Origin: Pedococcus sp031456495
GTDB taxonomy: Bacteria; Actinomycetota; Actinomycetes; Actinomycetales; Dermatophilaceae
Direction: 5' to 3'
Length of the DNA stretch: 64,000 bases
Assembly (NCBI RefSeq): GCF_031456495.1
Contig: NZ_JAVDUW010000001.1
Coordinates: 1,860,001-1,924,000, forward strand
Part shown: one piece after another, positions 1-9,118 of the stretch
Numbering within the stretch: the first letter of the stretch is position 1
Layout: the number at the start of each line of letters is the position of its first letter
Position numbers and translations under genes: made by a program
Notes under the pieces: model-generated
Seen by the model: only the letters and a program-made list of their open reading frames with translations
Database searches by the model: none
Told to the model about the DNA's origin: nothing

Positions 1-2
1 AA

Positions 3-227
3 GGTCCGGGGTGGTCGTCCGATGCTGGACCGGTGGCAACAGGGGTGTCACTGGTCCCGGCGGTCGGCGTCGGGAACGCGTCACCGCCACGCCCCTCGGG
101 GCACGTCGTCGGGTGGGTTCGGTCGTGGAAGGTGCTGGTCGGGGGTTCCCAGCACGCGCCCGGTCGGGCCCGCCCGGCGGCGCCGCTAGAGCAGGACGGC
201 GTGCGGCTCGAGGGTGCCGCACGGTGA
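3..227 (+). CDS. Possible C-terminal end of a gene cut by the window edge
   Basis: This frame is open from the left edge to a TGA at 225-227 and has no start I can place, so it may be the last 74 codons of a gene that begins outside the window. It uses GC-rich third positions and ends in a mixed charged stretch (PLEQDGVRLEGAAR). A strong hairpin follows 10 bases after the stop, as expected at a gene end. I recognise no domain. The other two frames are open here too and are richer in arginine, so the assignment is weak. Confidence 0.3.
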   Translation, partial: GPGWSSDAGPVATGVSLVPAVGVGNASPPRPSGHVVGWVRSWKVLVGGSQHAPGRARPAAPLEQDGVRLEGAAR

Positions 228-237
228 GGGGACGCAG

Positions 238-272
238 GAGCGGCGCGACTCCAGGGGTGGGTCGCGCCGCTC
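238..272. terminator. Hairpin terminator, likely bidirectional
   Basis: A perfect 12-bp stem (238-249 with 261-272) closes an 11-nt loop. It lies just after the possible gene end at 227 and 27 bases beyond the stop of the minus-strand YtxH-like gene, so it can serve both strands. Confidence 0.6.
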
Positions 273-299
273 CCGTCTGCCTGCCGGGGGTGTCCCGGG

Positions 300-632
300 C
301 TAGGGGAGCTTGCCGGGCCCCGGGCCGAAGCCCGTGGTGTCGGCGTGCAGCCGGCCGTCGGTGCCGCGGTGCAGCGTCTCCGGCAGGTGCTCGCCCGTCA
401 CGCGCTCGCGCGCGGCCGAGCCTGCGGTCTTGGCGGCGTCGCCGACCTTGGCGGCGACGACGGGTGCCTGGTCCTTGACCGTCTGGACGACCGTGTCGAC
501 CTTCGACTGGACCGGGTCACTGGACCAGACCTGGGTTGCCTTGCCCTTGATCTGCTCGTAGCGCTTCTGGCCGGCCTTGGCGCCGAGCACGTAGCCCGCC
601 GCGAGACCAGCGAGGAAGGACAGCTTTGCCAT
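300..632 (-). CDS. YtxH-like small membrane-associated protein
   Basis: 110 aa. The N-terminus has a short hydrophobic glycine-rich stretch (LSFLAGLAAGYVLGAKAG, residues 4-21), followed by a lysine/glutamine-rich segment and an alanine-rich amphipathic helix. This is the layout of YtxH and other gas-vesicle-protein-like stress proteins of Actinobacteria, which sit at the membrane and have no known enzymatic activity. An AGGAGG ribosome site lies about six bases upstream of the ATG, so the start is well supported. The gene is monocistronic and is followed by the hairpin at 238-272. A general-stress role is known only for relatives; it is an inference here. Confidence 0.75.
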   Translation of the reverse strand: MAKLSFLAGLAAGYVLGAKAGQKRYEQIKGKATQVWSSDPVQSKVDTVVQTVKDQAPVVAAKVGDAAKTAGSAARERVTGEHLPETLHRGTDGRLHADTTGFGPGPGKLP

Positions 633-678
633 GGTGGAGCCTCCTGTAGGGATCGTTCGACCCTAACAAAGGCGCTGG

Positions 679-1608
679 TCAGGGGCTCGTCGAGCGATCG
701 TCGGGGTGCGTGGTGGGCCCGGGTCCGGTCGCGGGCTCCGGTCCGGCCTCGGGTATGGGGGAGGACATCCCGCGGGCCAGCTGGACGGTGCCGGCTGCGA
801 GCACGGCCACGCAGAGCAGGTATGCCGCGAGGTGCCCCGGCGTGACCGGGAGCCGTTCGTGCAGCAGGGCGGCCGCGAGGACGACGGCCACGACCGGTGC
901 GGCGACCTCGTTGGCCGGGAAGCTCGCGCCGAGGGCGCCGACCTGGAACGAGACCTGCGTCAGGACGAGCGCGGCTGCCCCCGTGAGCAGCAGGGCCAGC
1001 AGCGGCACCCAGCCGTCCGCCTCCGCGAGTCCGGGCAGTCCGGCCCGCTGCCAGCGACCGGCCACGGCGTCGAGCAGCACGCCGACGAGGCCGAACCCGG
1101 CACCGGCCACCGCGCCGTACACCGCCGCCCGGGCCGTCGCGGACGCGCGGCGGACGGCGAGCATCAGCACGGCGCCGACCACCGCGGCGATCGCCACGGC
1201 CCACGCGGCCTCGGCGGCCGGCAGCGGGCGGGCGTGGCCGGGGTCGCCGACGAGGGCGAAGAAGGCGGCGAGGGCGGCGAGGATCCCACCGCAGGCGACG
1301 TAGTCGCGCCAGCCGGGAGCAGGTCCGCCGAGGAGGCGGCCGACCGGCAGCGCCACCGGGACGGCGAGGACGAGCAGCGGCTGCACCACGAGCACCGGCC
1401 CGGTCGCGAGGGCGACGACCTGCAGCACGAGGCCGAGGGTGTCTCCGCCCACCGAGGCCAGCCAGCGCGGGTCGCGCAGCAGGCGCAGGACCCCGCGCGC
1501 GTCGGCCCGTCCCGTACCCCGGTGCGCGGCACGGTGCTGCACCGCCGTCGAGGTGCCGTACGCGACGGCCGACAGCACGGCGCACGGCAGGGCCACGGCC
1601 AGGGACAC
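679..1608 (-). CDS. DMT (EamA/NIPA-like) multi-pass transporter
   Basis: 309 aa, with a GTG start at 1608. There are about nine to ten hydrophobic segments along the whole length, for example VLVVQPLLVLAVPVALPVG and LLALLLTGAAALVLTQ. The length and two-half organisation fit the drug/metabolite transporter superfamily; actinobacterial proteins of this type are annotated as DMT family transporters and resemble NIPA-type proteins. The substrate cannot be read from sequence. The C-terminus is a proline/threonine-rich cytoplasmic tail. It precedes the YtxH-like gene on the same strand with a 46-bp gap, but that gene has its own strong ribosome site. Confidence 0.75.
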   Translation of the reverse strand: MSLAVALPCAVLSAVAYGTSTAVQHRAAHRGTGRADARGVLRLLRDPRWLASVGGDTLGLVLQVVALATGPVLVVQPLLVLAVPVALPVGRLLGGPAPGWRDYVACGGILAALAAFFALVGDPGHARPLPAAEAAWAVAIAAVVGAVLMLAVRRASATARAAVYGAVAGAGFGLVGVLLDAVAGRWQRAGLPGLAEADGWVPLLALLLTGAAALVLTQVSFQVGALGASFPANEVAAPVVAVVLAAALLHERLPVTPGHLAAYLLCVAVLAAGTVQLARGMSSPIPEAGPEPATGPGPTTHPDDRSTSP

Positions 1609-1621
1609 GCGCCGACGCTAC

Positions 1622-1849
1622 CTTGGCGGAGGTCGTGGGACTCCGCGGGCTCGCTCGTGCCTCGCGAGCTCGCTCCCCTTCATCCCCGCCCCCGCCTGCT
1701 GCGCGAGGACGCTCCGCCTCCCGGCGGCAGCTTGGCGGAGGGCGTGGGAACCGTCGCGGCTCGTTCCTCGCCGCTCCTCCCGAATCCCGCCTGCTCGATG
1801 CGCAGGAACCGGACGGGCCTCGTACCTCGGCCCGCCCGAACCCTGCGCG
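1622..1849 (-). repeat. Two degenerate tandem copies related to the tRNA-Ser 3' end
   Basis: Two units of roughly 109 and 114 bp start near 1622 and 1731, directly downstream of the tRNA in its own sense. Each begins with a near copy of the tRNA acceptor/T-arm segment. The 15-mer at 1849-1863 (GCGGAGGGCGTGGGA) is repeated exactly at 1735-1749 and with one mismatch at 1626-1640. The rest of each unit is only loosely similar, rich in CTCGCTCC and CCCGCCTGCT strings. There is no gene in 1609-1849. The copies could be remnants of integration or of tandem duplication at the tRNA end. Confidence 0.5.
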
Positions 1850-1936
1850 CGGAGGGCGTGGGATTCGAACCCACGATGACGTCGCCGCCATAGCGGTTTT
1901 CAAGACCGCCGCACTAGGCCACTATGCGAGCCCTCC
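1850..1936 (-). tRNA. tRNA-Ser (anticodon UGA)
   Basis: On the minus strand the acceptor GGAGGGC (1936-1930) pairs with GCCCTCC (1857-1851), with discriminator G at 1850. The anticodon stem GCGGT/ACCGC closes the loop CTTGAAA, giving anticodon TGA. A long variable arm, typical of serine tRNAs, and a canonical T loop (GGTTCGAATCC) are present. The 3' CCA is not encoded. Confidence 0.95.
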
Positions 1937-2069
1937 TTCGGCAGCGATTGTGCCGCACCGGGTGGAGGTGGCGTGCGACGGCTCCCGGGGACATCCCCCG
2001 CTTCACGTGCGTCGGGGCGCGAGTGGGTACAACAATTGTGGGAGTCGTCCACTGTGACCGCCCTCTAGC

Positions 2070-2173
2070 GTTGAGGACCGGGGAACACAGTCGTCCACCT
2101 TCGGGTGGATGGCCGAAGGCCGGGCAACCCTGCAGCCCGGCCTTCGTGCCGTCCGGGGCCGGGAGACCTCGAC
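2070..2173 (+). other. Structured intergenic element, candidate non-coding RNA
   Basis: The 300-bp gap 1937-2236 has no convincing gene, but its right half is strongly structured. A 7-bp outer helix can form between GTTGAGG (2070-2076) and CCTCGAC (2167-2173). Inside it are a hairpin TCCACC-TTCG-GGTGGA (2094-2109) with a UUCG tetraloop and a perfect 12-bp hairpin (2114-2146). A TAGCGT -10-like box sits at 2066-2071 but has no good -35. I could not match it to SRP RNA, tmRNA, 6C RNA or a known riboswitch core. The inner hairpin could simply terminate the minus-strand MocR gene. Confidence 0.3.
2114..2146. terminator. 12-bp hairpin downstream of the MocR gene
   Basis: CGAAGGCCGGGC (2114-2125) pairs perfectly with 2135-2146 around a 9-nt loop. 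It lies 91 bp beyond the stop of the minus-strand regulator at 2237 and before tRNA-Ser, so it could end the regulator transcript. It may also be part of the larger structured element around it. Confidence 0.5.
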
Positions 2174-2236
2174 CGACGCGGCCACGAGCCCCGCTTTCCT
2201 CACCGATGAGGCCCCCTCACGGCCCGGGCCGAGGAC

Positions 2237-3583
2237 TCAGCGCCCGCCCCGCCAGCCGGTCGACCGGGCGGCTGCGGACAGGGCGTCGGCCAGCTCCGGC
2301 ACGCCGGAGTCCACGAGCCCGACGGTCACACGCACGTGCCCCGCCTCCCCGGTGGCCCCGACCCGGAACGGCCGCCCGGGTGCGACGCCGATGCCCTGGC
2401 TGGCCAGCCGCACGACCGCGGCGGTCTCGTCGCCGACGGGCACCCACACGTTGAGCCCCTCGGAGCCGCCGACCTCGACCCCGCGCTCGCGCAGGGCGGT
2501 CACGAGCGCGGCCCGCCGCGCGGCATACGTTCTCGCGGCCCCGGCCACCTCCTCGCCGGCGCCGGTGAGGAGCTGGACGAGCACCTGCTGGAGCAGCCGG
2601 CTGGACCACCCCTGACCGAGCTGGCGGCGCGCGGTCACCGCACGGTGCACCTCCGGCGGCGCGCTCATCGCGGCGAGCCGCAGGTCCGGCCCGTACGCCT
2701 TGGAGTACGACCGGACGTGCACGGTCGAGCCCGGGAGCCAGCGCCCCAGGCTGACGAGGGGCCTGGTGCACAGCCCGTATGCCGAGTCGTCCTCGACCAC
2801 GAGCGCATCCGAGCCCTCGAGCAGCCGGGCCAGCGCCCGCGCCCGGCGCTCGCTGGTCCCGACGCCGGTGGGGTTCTGGGCGCGCGGCTGGAGGAAGACG
2901 TCCCGCGCGCCGTCGCGCAGGGCGGCGGCAAGCGCGTCGGGGTCGAGCCCCTCGTCGTCGACGGGCACGCCCACGACCTGCGCTCCGACCGACTCGAGCA
3001 GGTCGAGCAGCGGCGGGAAACCGGGGTCCTCGACGACGACCCGGTCACCGAAGCGCAGCGTCGTCCGCACGACGAGGTCGATCGCGTCCATCGCCCCGTC
3101 CGCGACGGTGAGCTCGTCGGCGTCGTACGGCCAGTCCGCGCGCAGCACCTCGGCGAGCGCAGGCAGCACCGGGTCGTCGAGGTAGCTGCCGGTGGCGGGC
3201 GTCGCAGGCAGGCTGCGCAGGGCGGCGCCGAGGTCGGGCAGCAGCGCCGGGTCGGGGACGCCGGTGGACAGGTCGAGGGCGAATGCCGTGTGCCGGTCCA
3301 GCGCCGTGCGGTACCGGCCGCCGGCGCCCGGGACGCCCTGCTCGAGCACGCGCGTGCCGCGGCGGCCGTCGGTGGCGACGGTGCCCGACCGGGTGAGCAG
3401 CCCCCACGCGGCGCTGACGGTGGTCGGCGACATCGCCAGCTCGGTGGCGACGACGCGGATGGGCGGCAGCCTGTCGCCCGCGCGCAGGACGCCGTCGCGG
3501 ACGGCGGCGGAGACGGCGTGCGCCAGCCCCTTGGCAGTGGGGTCCTCGAGGCGCTCCTCGAGGGCGGACAGGACGGCGGTCAC
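2237..3583 (-). CDS. MocR/PdxR-type GntR regulator with aminotransferase-like domain
   Basis: 448 aa with GTG start at 3583. Residues about 10-75 form a GntR winged helix (LPPIRVVATELAMSPTTVSAAWGLLTRSG). The rest is a fold-type I aminotransferase-like domain with the PLP-lysine motif VRSYSKAYGPDLRL and the upstream VFLQPRAQNPTG. MocR proteins bind PLP or an external aldimine as effector and usually control a divergent gene, often in amine, GABA or PLP metabolism. Here the gene is divergent from a dehydrogenase-aminotransferase-amine oxidase operon, with promoters that overlap, so it is probably its regulator. A -10 TACGGT lies seven bases upstream of the start, suggesting a leaderless transcript. 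Confidence 0.88.
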   Translation of the reverse strand: MTAVLSALEERLEDPTAKGLAHAVSAAVRDGVLRAGDRLPPIRVVATELAMSPTTVSAAWGLLTRSGTVATDGRRGTRVLEQGVPGAGGRYRTALDRHTAFALDLSTGVPDPALLPDLGAALRSLPATPATGSYLDDPVLPALAEVLRADWPYDADELTVADGAMDAIDLVVRTTLRFGDRVVVEDPGFPPLLDLLESVGAQVVGVPVDDEGLDPDALAAALRDGARDVFLQPRAQNPTGVGTSERRARALARLLEGSDALVVEDDSAYGLCTRPLVSLGRWLPGSTVHVRSYSKAYGPDLRLAAMSAPPEVHRAVTARRQLGQGWSSRLLQQVLVQLLTGAGEEVAGAARTYAARRAALVTALRERGVEVGGSEGLNVWVPVGDETAAVVRLASQGIGVAPGRPFRVGATGEAGHVRVTVGLVDSGVPELADALSAAARSTGWRGGR

Positions 3584-3590
3584 GCTTTGT

Positions 3591-3637
3591 ACCGTAGCAA
3601 TCGACGTATTGTGTGACCAGCGAGTGGTTCGTATCGT
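3591..3637. promoter_or_regulatory. Overlapping divergent promoters of the MocR gene and mmsA operon
   Basis: Minus strand: TGGTCA (3614-3619) and TACGGT (3591-3596) with a 17-bp spacer, seven bases from the GTG. Plus strand: TTGTGT (3609-3614) and TATCGT (3632-3637) with a 17-bp spacer, seven bases from the ATG at 3645. Both starts would be leaderless. The two -35 elements overlap, so one bound regulator could affect both directions. A small repeat ACCA-N5-TGGT (3616-3628) lies in the middle. Confidence 0.5.
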
Positions 3638-3644
3638 GGGCGGC

Positions 3645-5134
<1,490 letters not shown>

Positions 5135-5135
<1 letters not shown>

Positions 5136-6505
5136 TGAGCCTCGACGTCTTGACGACCGCGTCGGAGGAGCGGGTCCGGCGGGACGACCGTGCGCACGTC
5201 TTCCACTCCTGGTCGGCGCAGGCGCTCATCGACCCGCTGCCGATCGCGTCCGCCCAGGGCTCGTACTTCACCGACTACTCGGGCAAGCGGTACCTCGACT
5301 TCTCCAGCCAGCTCGTCAACGTCAACATCGGCTACCAGCACCCCAAGCTCGTCGCCGCGATCCAGGAGCAGGCCGCCCGGCTCACGACGATCAGCCCGGC
5401 CTTCGCCAACGACGCCCGCTCGGAGGCGGCCCGGCTCATCGCCGAGATCGCGCCGGGCGACCTCAACCGGGTGTTCTTCACCAACGGTGGTGCCGAGGCG
5501 AACGAGAACGCGATCCGCATGGCGCGTCTGCACACCGGCCGCAACAAGGTGCTCGCCGCGTACCGCAGCTACCACGGTGCGACCGCGGGTTCCATTGCCC
5601 TGACAGGGGATCCGCGTCGCTGGCCCTCCGAGCCCGGTATGCCGGGTGTGGTGCGCTACTGGGGCCCGTACCTCTACCGCTCGGCGTTCCACGCGACCAC
5701 CGAGGAGGAGGAGTCGCAGCGGGCGCTGCAGCACCTGCGCGACCTGCTCATGGTCGAGGGGCCGCACACGGTCGCGGCGATCATCCTCGAGACGGTCGTC
5801 GGCACCAACGGCATCCTCGTGCCGCCGCCGGGCTACCTCGCCGGCGTGCGCGAGATCTGCGACGCGCACGGGATCGTGATGATCGCGGACGAGGTCATGG
5901 CCGGGTTCGCCCGCTGCGGCGAGTGGTTCGCCGTGGACCACTGGGGCGTCACGCCGGACCTCATCACCTTCGCCAAGGGCGTCAACAGCGGCTACGTCCC
6001 GCTGGGCGGCGTGGTCATCTCCGAGCGCGTGGCCCAGACGTTCGACTCCCGCCCGTTCCCCGGCGGCCTGACGTACTCGGGCCACCCGCTGGCCTGTGCG
6101 TCGGCGGTCGCCTCGATCGAGGTGTTCCGCGAGGAGGGCATCGTCGAGCACGCGCGCTCCCTGGGCGCCGACGTCATCGGCCCCGGGCTGCGCGAGCTGG
6201 CCGAGCGGCACCCGTCGGTCGGCGAGGTCCGTGGGCTGGGCGCGTTCTGGGCGGTGGAGCTCGTGCGTGACCGCGCCACCCGTGAGCCGCTCGTGCCGTT
6301 CAACGCCGGTGGGGCCGACGCCAAGCCGATGAACGACTTCGCCGCCGCGTGCAAGGAACGCGGCCTGTGGCCGTTCACGCACTTCAACCGGACCCACGTC
6401 GTCCCGCCGTGCACGACGACGGCGGACGAGGTGCGCGAGGGCCTGGCGATCCTGGACGAGGCGCTCGCGGTGGCGGACCGGCACTACACCGGCGCCGACG
6501 CCTGA
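5135..6505 (+). CDS. Class III (omega) aminotransferase
   Basis: 456 aa. PLP-dependent subgroup II/class III aminotransferase: FFTNGGAEANENAIRMARLHTGR, the SYHGAT segment, IADEVMAGFARCGEWF with the PLP aspartate, and the lysine in FAKGVNSGYVPLGG (about residue 281). Such enzymes move an amino group from omega-amino acids or diamines to pyruvate or 2-oxoglutarate, making a semialdehyde. It follows mmsA by a one-base overlap and precedes an FAD amine oxidase. Together the two could turn beta-alanine into malonate semialdehyde and then acetyl-CoA. Exact substrate specificity cannot be called. Confidence 0.9.
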
Positions 6506-6522
6506 CCCCGAGGAGCACCGCG

Positions 6523-6579
6523 ATGCGCCGCACGACGCCCGGGTGCCCGGCCGGCCACGGGGTCGACCGTGCCTGCTGA
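6523..6579 (+). CDS. Possible 18-codon leader ORF overlapping the amine oxidase start
   Basis: A GAGGAG ribosome site at 6510-6515 sits seven bases before ATG 6523. That ATG opens an 18-aa frame (MRRTTPGCPAGHGVDRAC) ending in TGA 6577-6579. This is the best ribosome site in the gap. The following oxidase starts with GTG 6569 in another frame, inside this mini-ORF, with only a weak site of its own. The arrangement suggests translational coupling through termination and reinitiation. No conservation evidence is available, so it may be fortuitous. Confidence 0.25.
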   Translation: MRRTTPGCPAGHGVDRAC

Positions 6580-7954
6580 GCCCCGGCCGGTCCACCCCGC
6601 GCTCGCCGACTCCGCGCCGTCCGTCTTCTGGCTCGACCGCCCGGACCGTCCCGCGCCGCGGCCGCCGCTCGACGGGTCGGTCGACACCGACCTGCTCGTG
6701 GTGGGCGCGGGCTACAGCGGCCTCTGGACGGCGCTGCTGGCGAAGGAGGCCGACCCGTCCCGGGACGTCGTCGTCCTCGAGGCCGGGTCGGTCGGGTGGG
6801 CCGCCTCGGGTCGCAACGGCGGGTTCTGCGCCGCCAGCCTCACCCACGGCGAGGCGAACGGCCGCGCCCGGTGGCCGCAGGAGATGGACGCCCTGCGCCG
6901 CCTCGGCCGCGACAACCTCGACGGCATCGAGGCCACCGTCGGCCGGTACGGGATCGAGTGCGACTTCCGGCGGTCGGGCGCGCTGACCGTGGCCACCGAG
7001 CCGCACCAGGTCGACTGGCTGGCCGACGAGCCGGGCGAGTTCCTCGACCGCGACGCCGTGCGTGCCCACCTGGACTCACCGACGTACGTCGCCGGCGTCT
7101 GGGACCGCGACGAGACCGCGATGGTCGACCCCGCCCGGCTCGCGTGGGGCCTGGCCCGGGCTGCTGAGTCGCTCGGGGTCCGCATCGTCGAGGGCACCAG
7201 GGCGACCGGGCTGCGGAGCCACGGGGCCGGGGTGGAGGTCGCGACGTCGACCGGGCACGTCGTCCGCGCAGGTCGGGTCGCTTTGGGCACCAACGCTTTT
7301 CCGTCCCTGCTGCGCCGGGTGCGGCTGCACACCGTGCCGGTCTACGACTACGTCCTCATGACCGAGCCGCTCAGCGACCAGCAGCTCGCGTCGATCGGGT
7401 GGGCCAGCCGTGCCGGTGTCGGCGACATGAACAACCAGTTCCACTACTACCGGCTGACCGACGACAACCGGATCCTGTGGGGCGGCTACGACGCGATCTA
7501 CCACTACGGCCGCCGGCTGGCGCCCTCGCTGGACCAGCGGCCCGAGACCTTCGACCGCCTTGCAGGCCACTTCTTCGAGACGTTCCCGCAGCTCGAGGGC
7601 CTGCGCTTCACCCACCGCTGGGGCGGCGCCATCGACACGTGCACGCGGTTCTGCGCCTTCTACGGCTCGGCCCTCGACGGCCGGGTCGCCTACGCCCTCG
7701 GGTACACCGGGCTCGGCGTCGGTGCGACCCGCTTCGGCGCGCAGGTCATGCTCGACCTGCTCGACGCGCGGACCACCGAGCGCACGCGGCTGCAGATGGT
7801 GCGCGAGATGCCGATGCCGTTCCCGCCGGAACCCTTCGCCTGGGCCGGGATCGAGCTGACCCGCTGGTCACTCGCCCGCGCCGACGAGCGGCAGGGACGC
7901 CGCAACCTGTGGCTGCGCGCCCTCGACGCCGCCGGCCTCGGCTTCGACTCCTGA
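6569..7954 (+). CDS. FAD-dependent amine/amino-acid oxidoreductase (DAO family)
   Basis: 461 aa. The N-terminal dinucleotide-binding motif is LLVVGAGYSGLWTALLAKE (about residues 42-60), followed by LEAGSVGWAASGRNGGF, the pattern of PuuB-like and glycine-oxidase-like DAO enzymes. The C-terminal ALGYTGLGVGATRFGAQ is the second FAD contact. It is the third gene of the mmsA-aminotransferase operon, 63 bp downstream. It probably oxidises a primary or secondary amine, possibly a gamma-glutamyl amine or polyamine derivative, feeding the aminotransferase and dehydrogenase. The GTG start has a poor ribosome site and lies inside a short leader ORF. Confidence 0.85.
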   Translation: MPAEPRPVHPALADSAPSVFWLDRPDRPAPRPPLDGSVDTDLLVVGAGYSGLWTALLAKEADPSRDVVVLEAGSVGWAASGRNGGFCAASLTHGEANGRARWPQEMDALRRLGRDNLDGIEATVGRYGIECDFRRSGALTVATEPHQVDWLADEPGEFLDRDAVRAHLDSPTYVAGVWDRDETAMVDPARLAWGLARAAESLGVRIVEGTRATGLRSHGAGVEVATSTGHVVRAGRVALGTNAFPSLLRRVRLHTVPVYDYVLMTEPLSDQQLASIGWASRAGVGDMNNQFHYYRLTDDNRILWGGYDAIYHYGRRLAPSLDQRPETFDRLAGHFFETFPQLEGLRFTHRWGGAIDTCTRFCAFYGSALDGRVAYALGYTGLGVGATRFGAQVMLDLLDARTTERTRLQMVREMPMPFPPEPFAWAGIELTRWSLARADERQGRRNLWLRALDAAGLGFDS

Positions 7955-8015
7955 CCGCCACGGCCCGGCCGGCCGCGCTTCTTCGGGTCGCTCCGGGCTT
8001 CTCCGGGCTTTGGGT

Positions 8016-8047
8016 GCCTGAGCGCGCGGATCTGCGTGCGCTCAGGC
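8016..8047. terminator. Hairpin between convergent genes
   Basis: GCCTGAGCGC (8016-8025) pairs perfectly with 8038-8047 around a 12-nt loop. It lies between the convergent amine oxidase (ends 7954) and the phosphotransferase-family gene (ends 8081). Confidence 0.7.
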
Positions 8048-8080
8048 CCCCAATGCCGAGTGCCCGGCCGAGCGGCTGGG

Positions 8081-9118
8081 TCAGGCCAGGTGGGACAGGG
8101 CGCGGTCGACGATCAGCGGCACCGAGGCGCCGGCACGGTCGTACCCGGGACCGCTCGCGGCGCCGGCGAGGTAGCGCGCGTGCACTCCCTCGGCGATGAC
8201 GGCGAGCCGGAAGTCGGTGAAGGCGCGGTACCAGTCCAGGTGCGACACGTCGCGCCCGGTGGCCGCGGCATACCGGCGGGCGAGCTCCTCCGCGGAGGGG
8301 AAGCCGGGCATCGCCGGGACCCCCGCTCCCACGATGAGCGGCCGTCCCTCGGCGTCGCGGCCGGTCCAGTAGGTGAGCCAGGTGGCGAGGTCGGCGAGCG
8401 GGTCGCCCAGCGTGCTCAGCTCCCAGTCGACCACCGCTGCGACCTCCGGCCGGCCCGCGGGGCCGACTCGCACGAGGGTGTTGTCGTGCCGGTAGTCGCC
8501 GTGGACGAGCGTCACCTCGCCCTCCTGCGGCCGCCCGGCCTCGAGCCGGCGCACGAGCTCGTCCATCGCGGGCAGCTCGCGGGTGCGGCTGGCCTCCCAC
8601 TGGCCGGACCAGCGGCGCAGCTGGCGCTCGAGGTAGCCCGACGGGCGGCCGAAGTCGCGCAGGCCGGTCGCGTCGAGGTCGACCGCGTGGATCTCGGCGA
8701 GGACCGCCACGAGCGCGTCACTCCACGCGTCGCGCTGCTCCTCGGTCAGGCCGGCCGCCTCCTCCGGCTCGCGGTGCACGTCGCCGGTGACCTCGGCCAT
8801 GACGTAGAACGGCGCCCCGACGACCTCCGGGTCCTCGCACAGCGCCAGCACCTCGGGCACGGGGACCGCGGTGTCCTGCAGGGCGGCCAGCACCCGGTGC
8901 TCGCGCGCCATGTCGTGCGCGCTCGGGAGCAGCTTGCCCATCGGTGGCCGCCGCACGATGACGGTGCGGTCGGCGCCGGTGACGCGGTAGGTGATGTTGG
9001 ACAGGCCGCCGGAGATGACCTCGGCGCGCCAGTCCTCGCCGAGGCCGGGCAGCACCTGCGCCGCCCACGCCGTGAACGACGCGCGGGGTATGCCGCGGAC
9101 CTCCTCGGGCACGCTCAC
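8081..9118 (-). CDS. Aminoglycoside-phosphotransferase-like kinase of the ACAD10/11 type
   Basis: 345 aa. APH/choline-kinase fold with the Brenner motif LVHGDYRHDN (catalytic Asp, about residue 209) and the metal-binding VVDWELSTLGDPLADLA. The pairing with an acyl-CoA dehydrogenase, overlapping by four bases, mirrors human ACAD10/ACAD11, where a kinase domain and a dehydrogenase are fused. Those proteins phosphorylate 4-hydroxy fatty acyl-CoAs so that they can be converted to degradable 2-enoyl-CoA. A similar role here is an inference from gene order and family. It is the second gene of the pair. Confidence 0.85.
   Translation of the reverse strand: MSVPEEVRGIPRASFTAWAAQVLPGLGEDWRAEVISGGLSNITYRVTGADRTVIVRRPPMGKLLPSAHDMAREHRVLAALQDTAVPVPEVLALCEDPEVVGAPFYVMAEVTGDVHREPEEAAGLTEEQRDAWSDALVAVLAEIHAVDLDATGLRDFGRPSGYLERQLRRWSGQWEASRTRELPAMDELVRRLEAGRPQEGEVTLVHGDYRHDNTLVRVGPAGRPEVAAVVDWELSTLGDPLADLATWLTYWTGRDAEGRPLIVGAGVPAMPGFPSAEELARRYAAATGRDVSHLDWYRAFTDFRLAVIAEGVHARYLAGAASGPGYDRAGASVPLIVDRALSHLA

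Noticed and set aside
1622..1863. Integrated prophage or genomic island at tRNA-Ser
   Set aside because: There is no integrase, phage or mobility gene within the window, and the repeats enclose only about 240 bp.
398..1903. 501-codon open frame on the minus strand
   Set aside because: It covers tRNA-Ser and the DMT gene in another frame with an Arg/Pro-rich product, so it is a composition artefact.
1850..2173. SRP RNA, tmRNA or 6C RNA beside tRNA-Ser(UGA)
   Set aside because: The diagnostic strings (GGAAGGNAGCA of SRP, tmRNA acceptor, C-rich loops of 6C) are absent on both strands.
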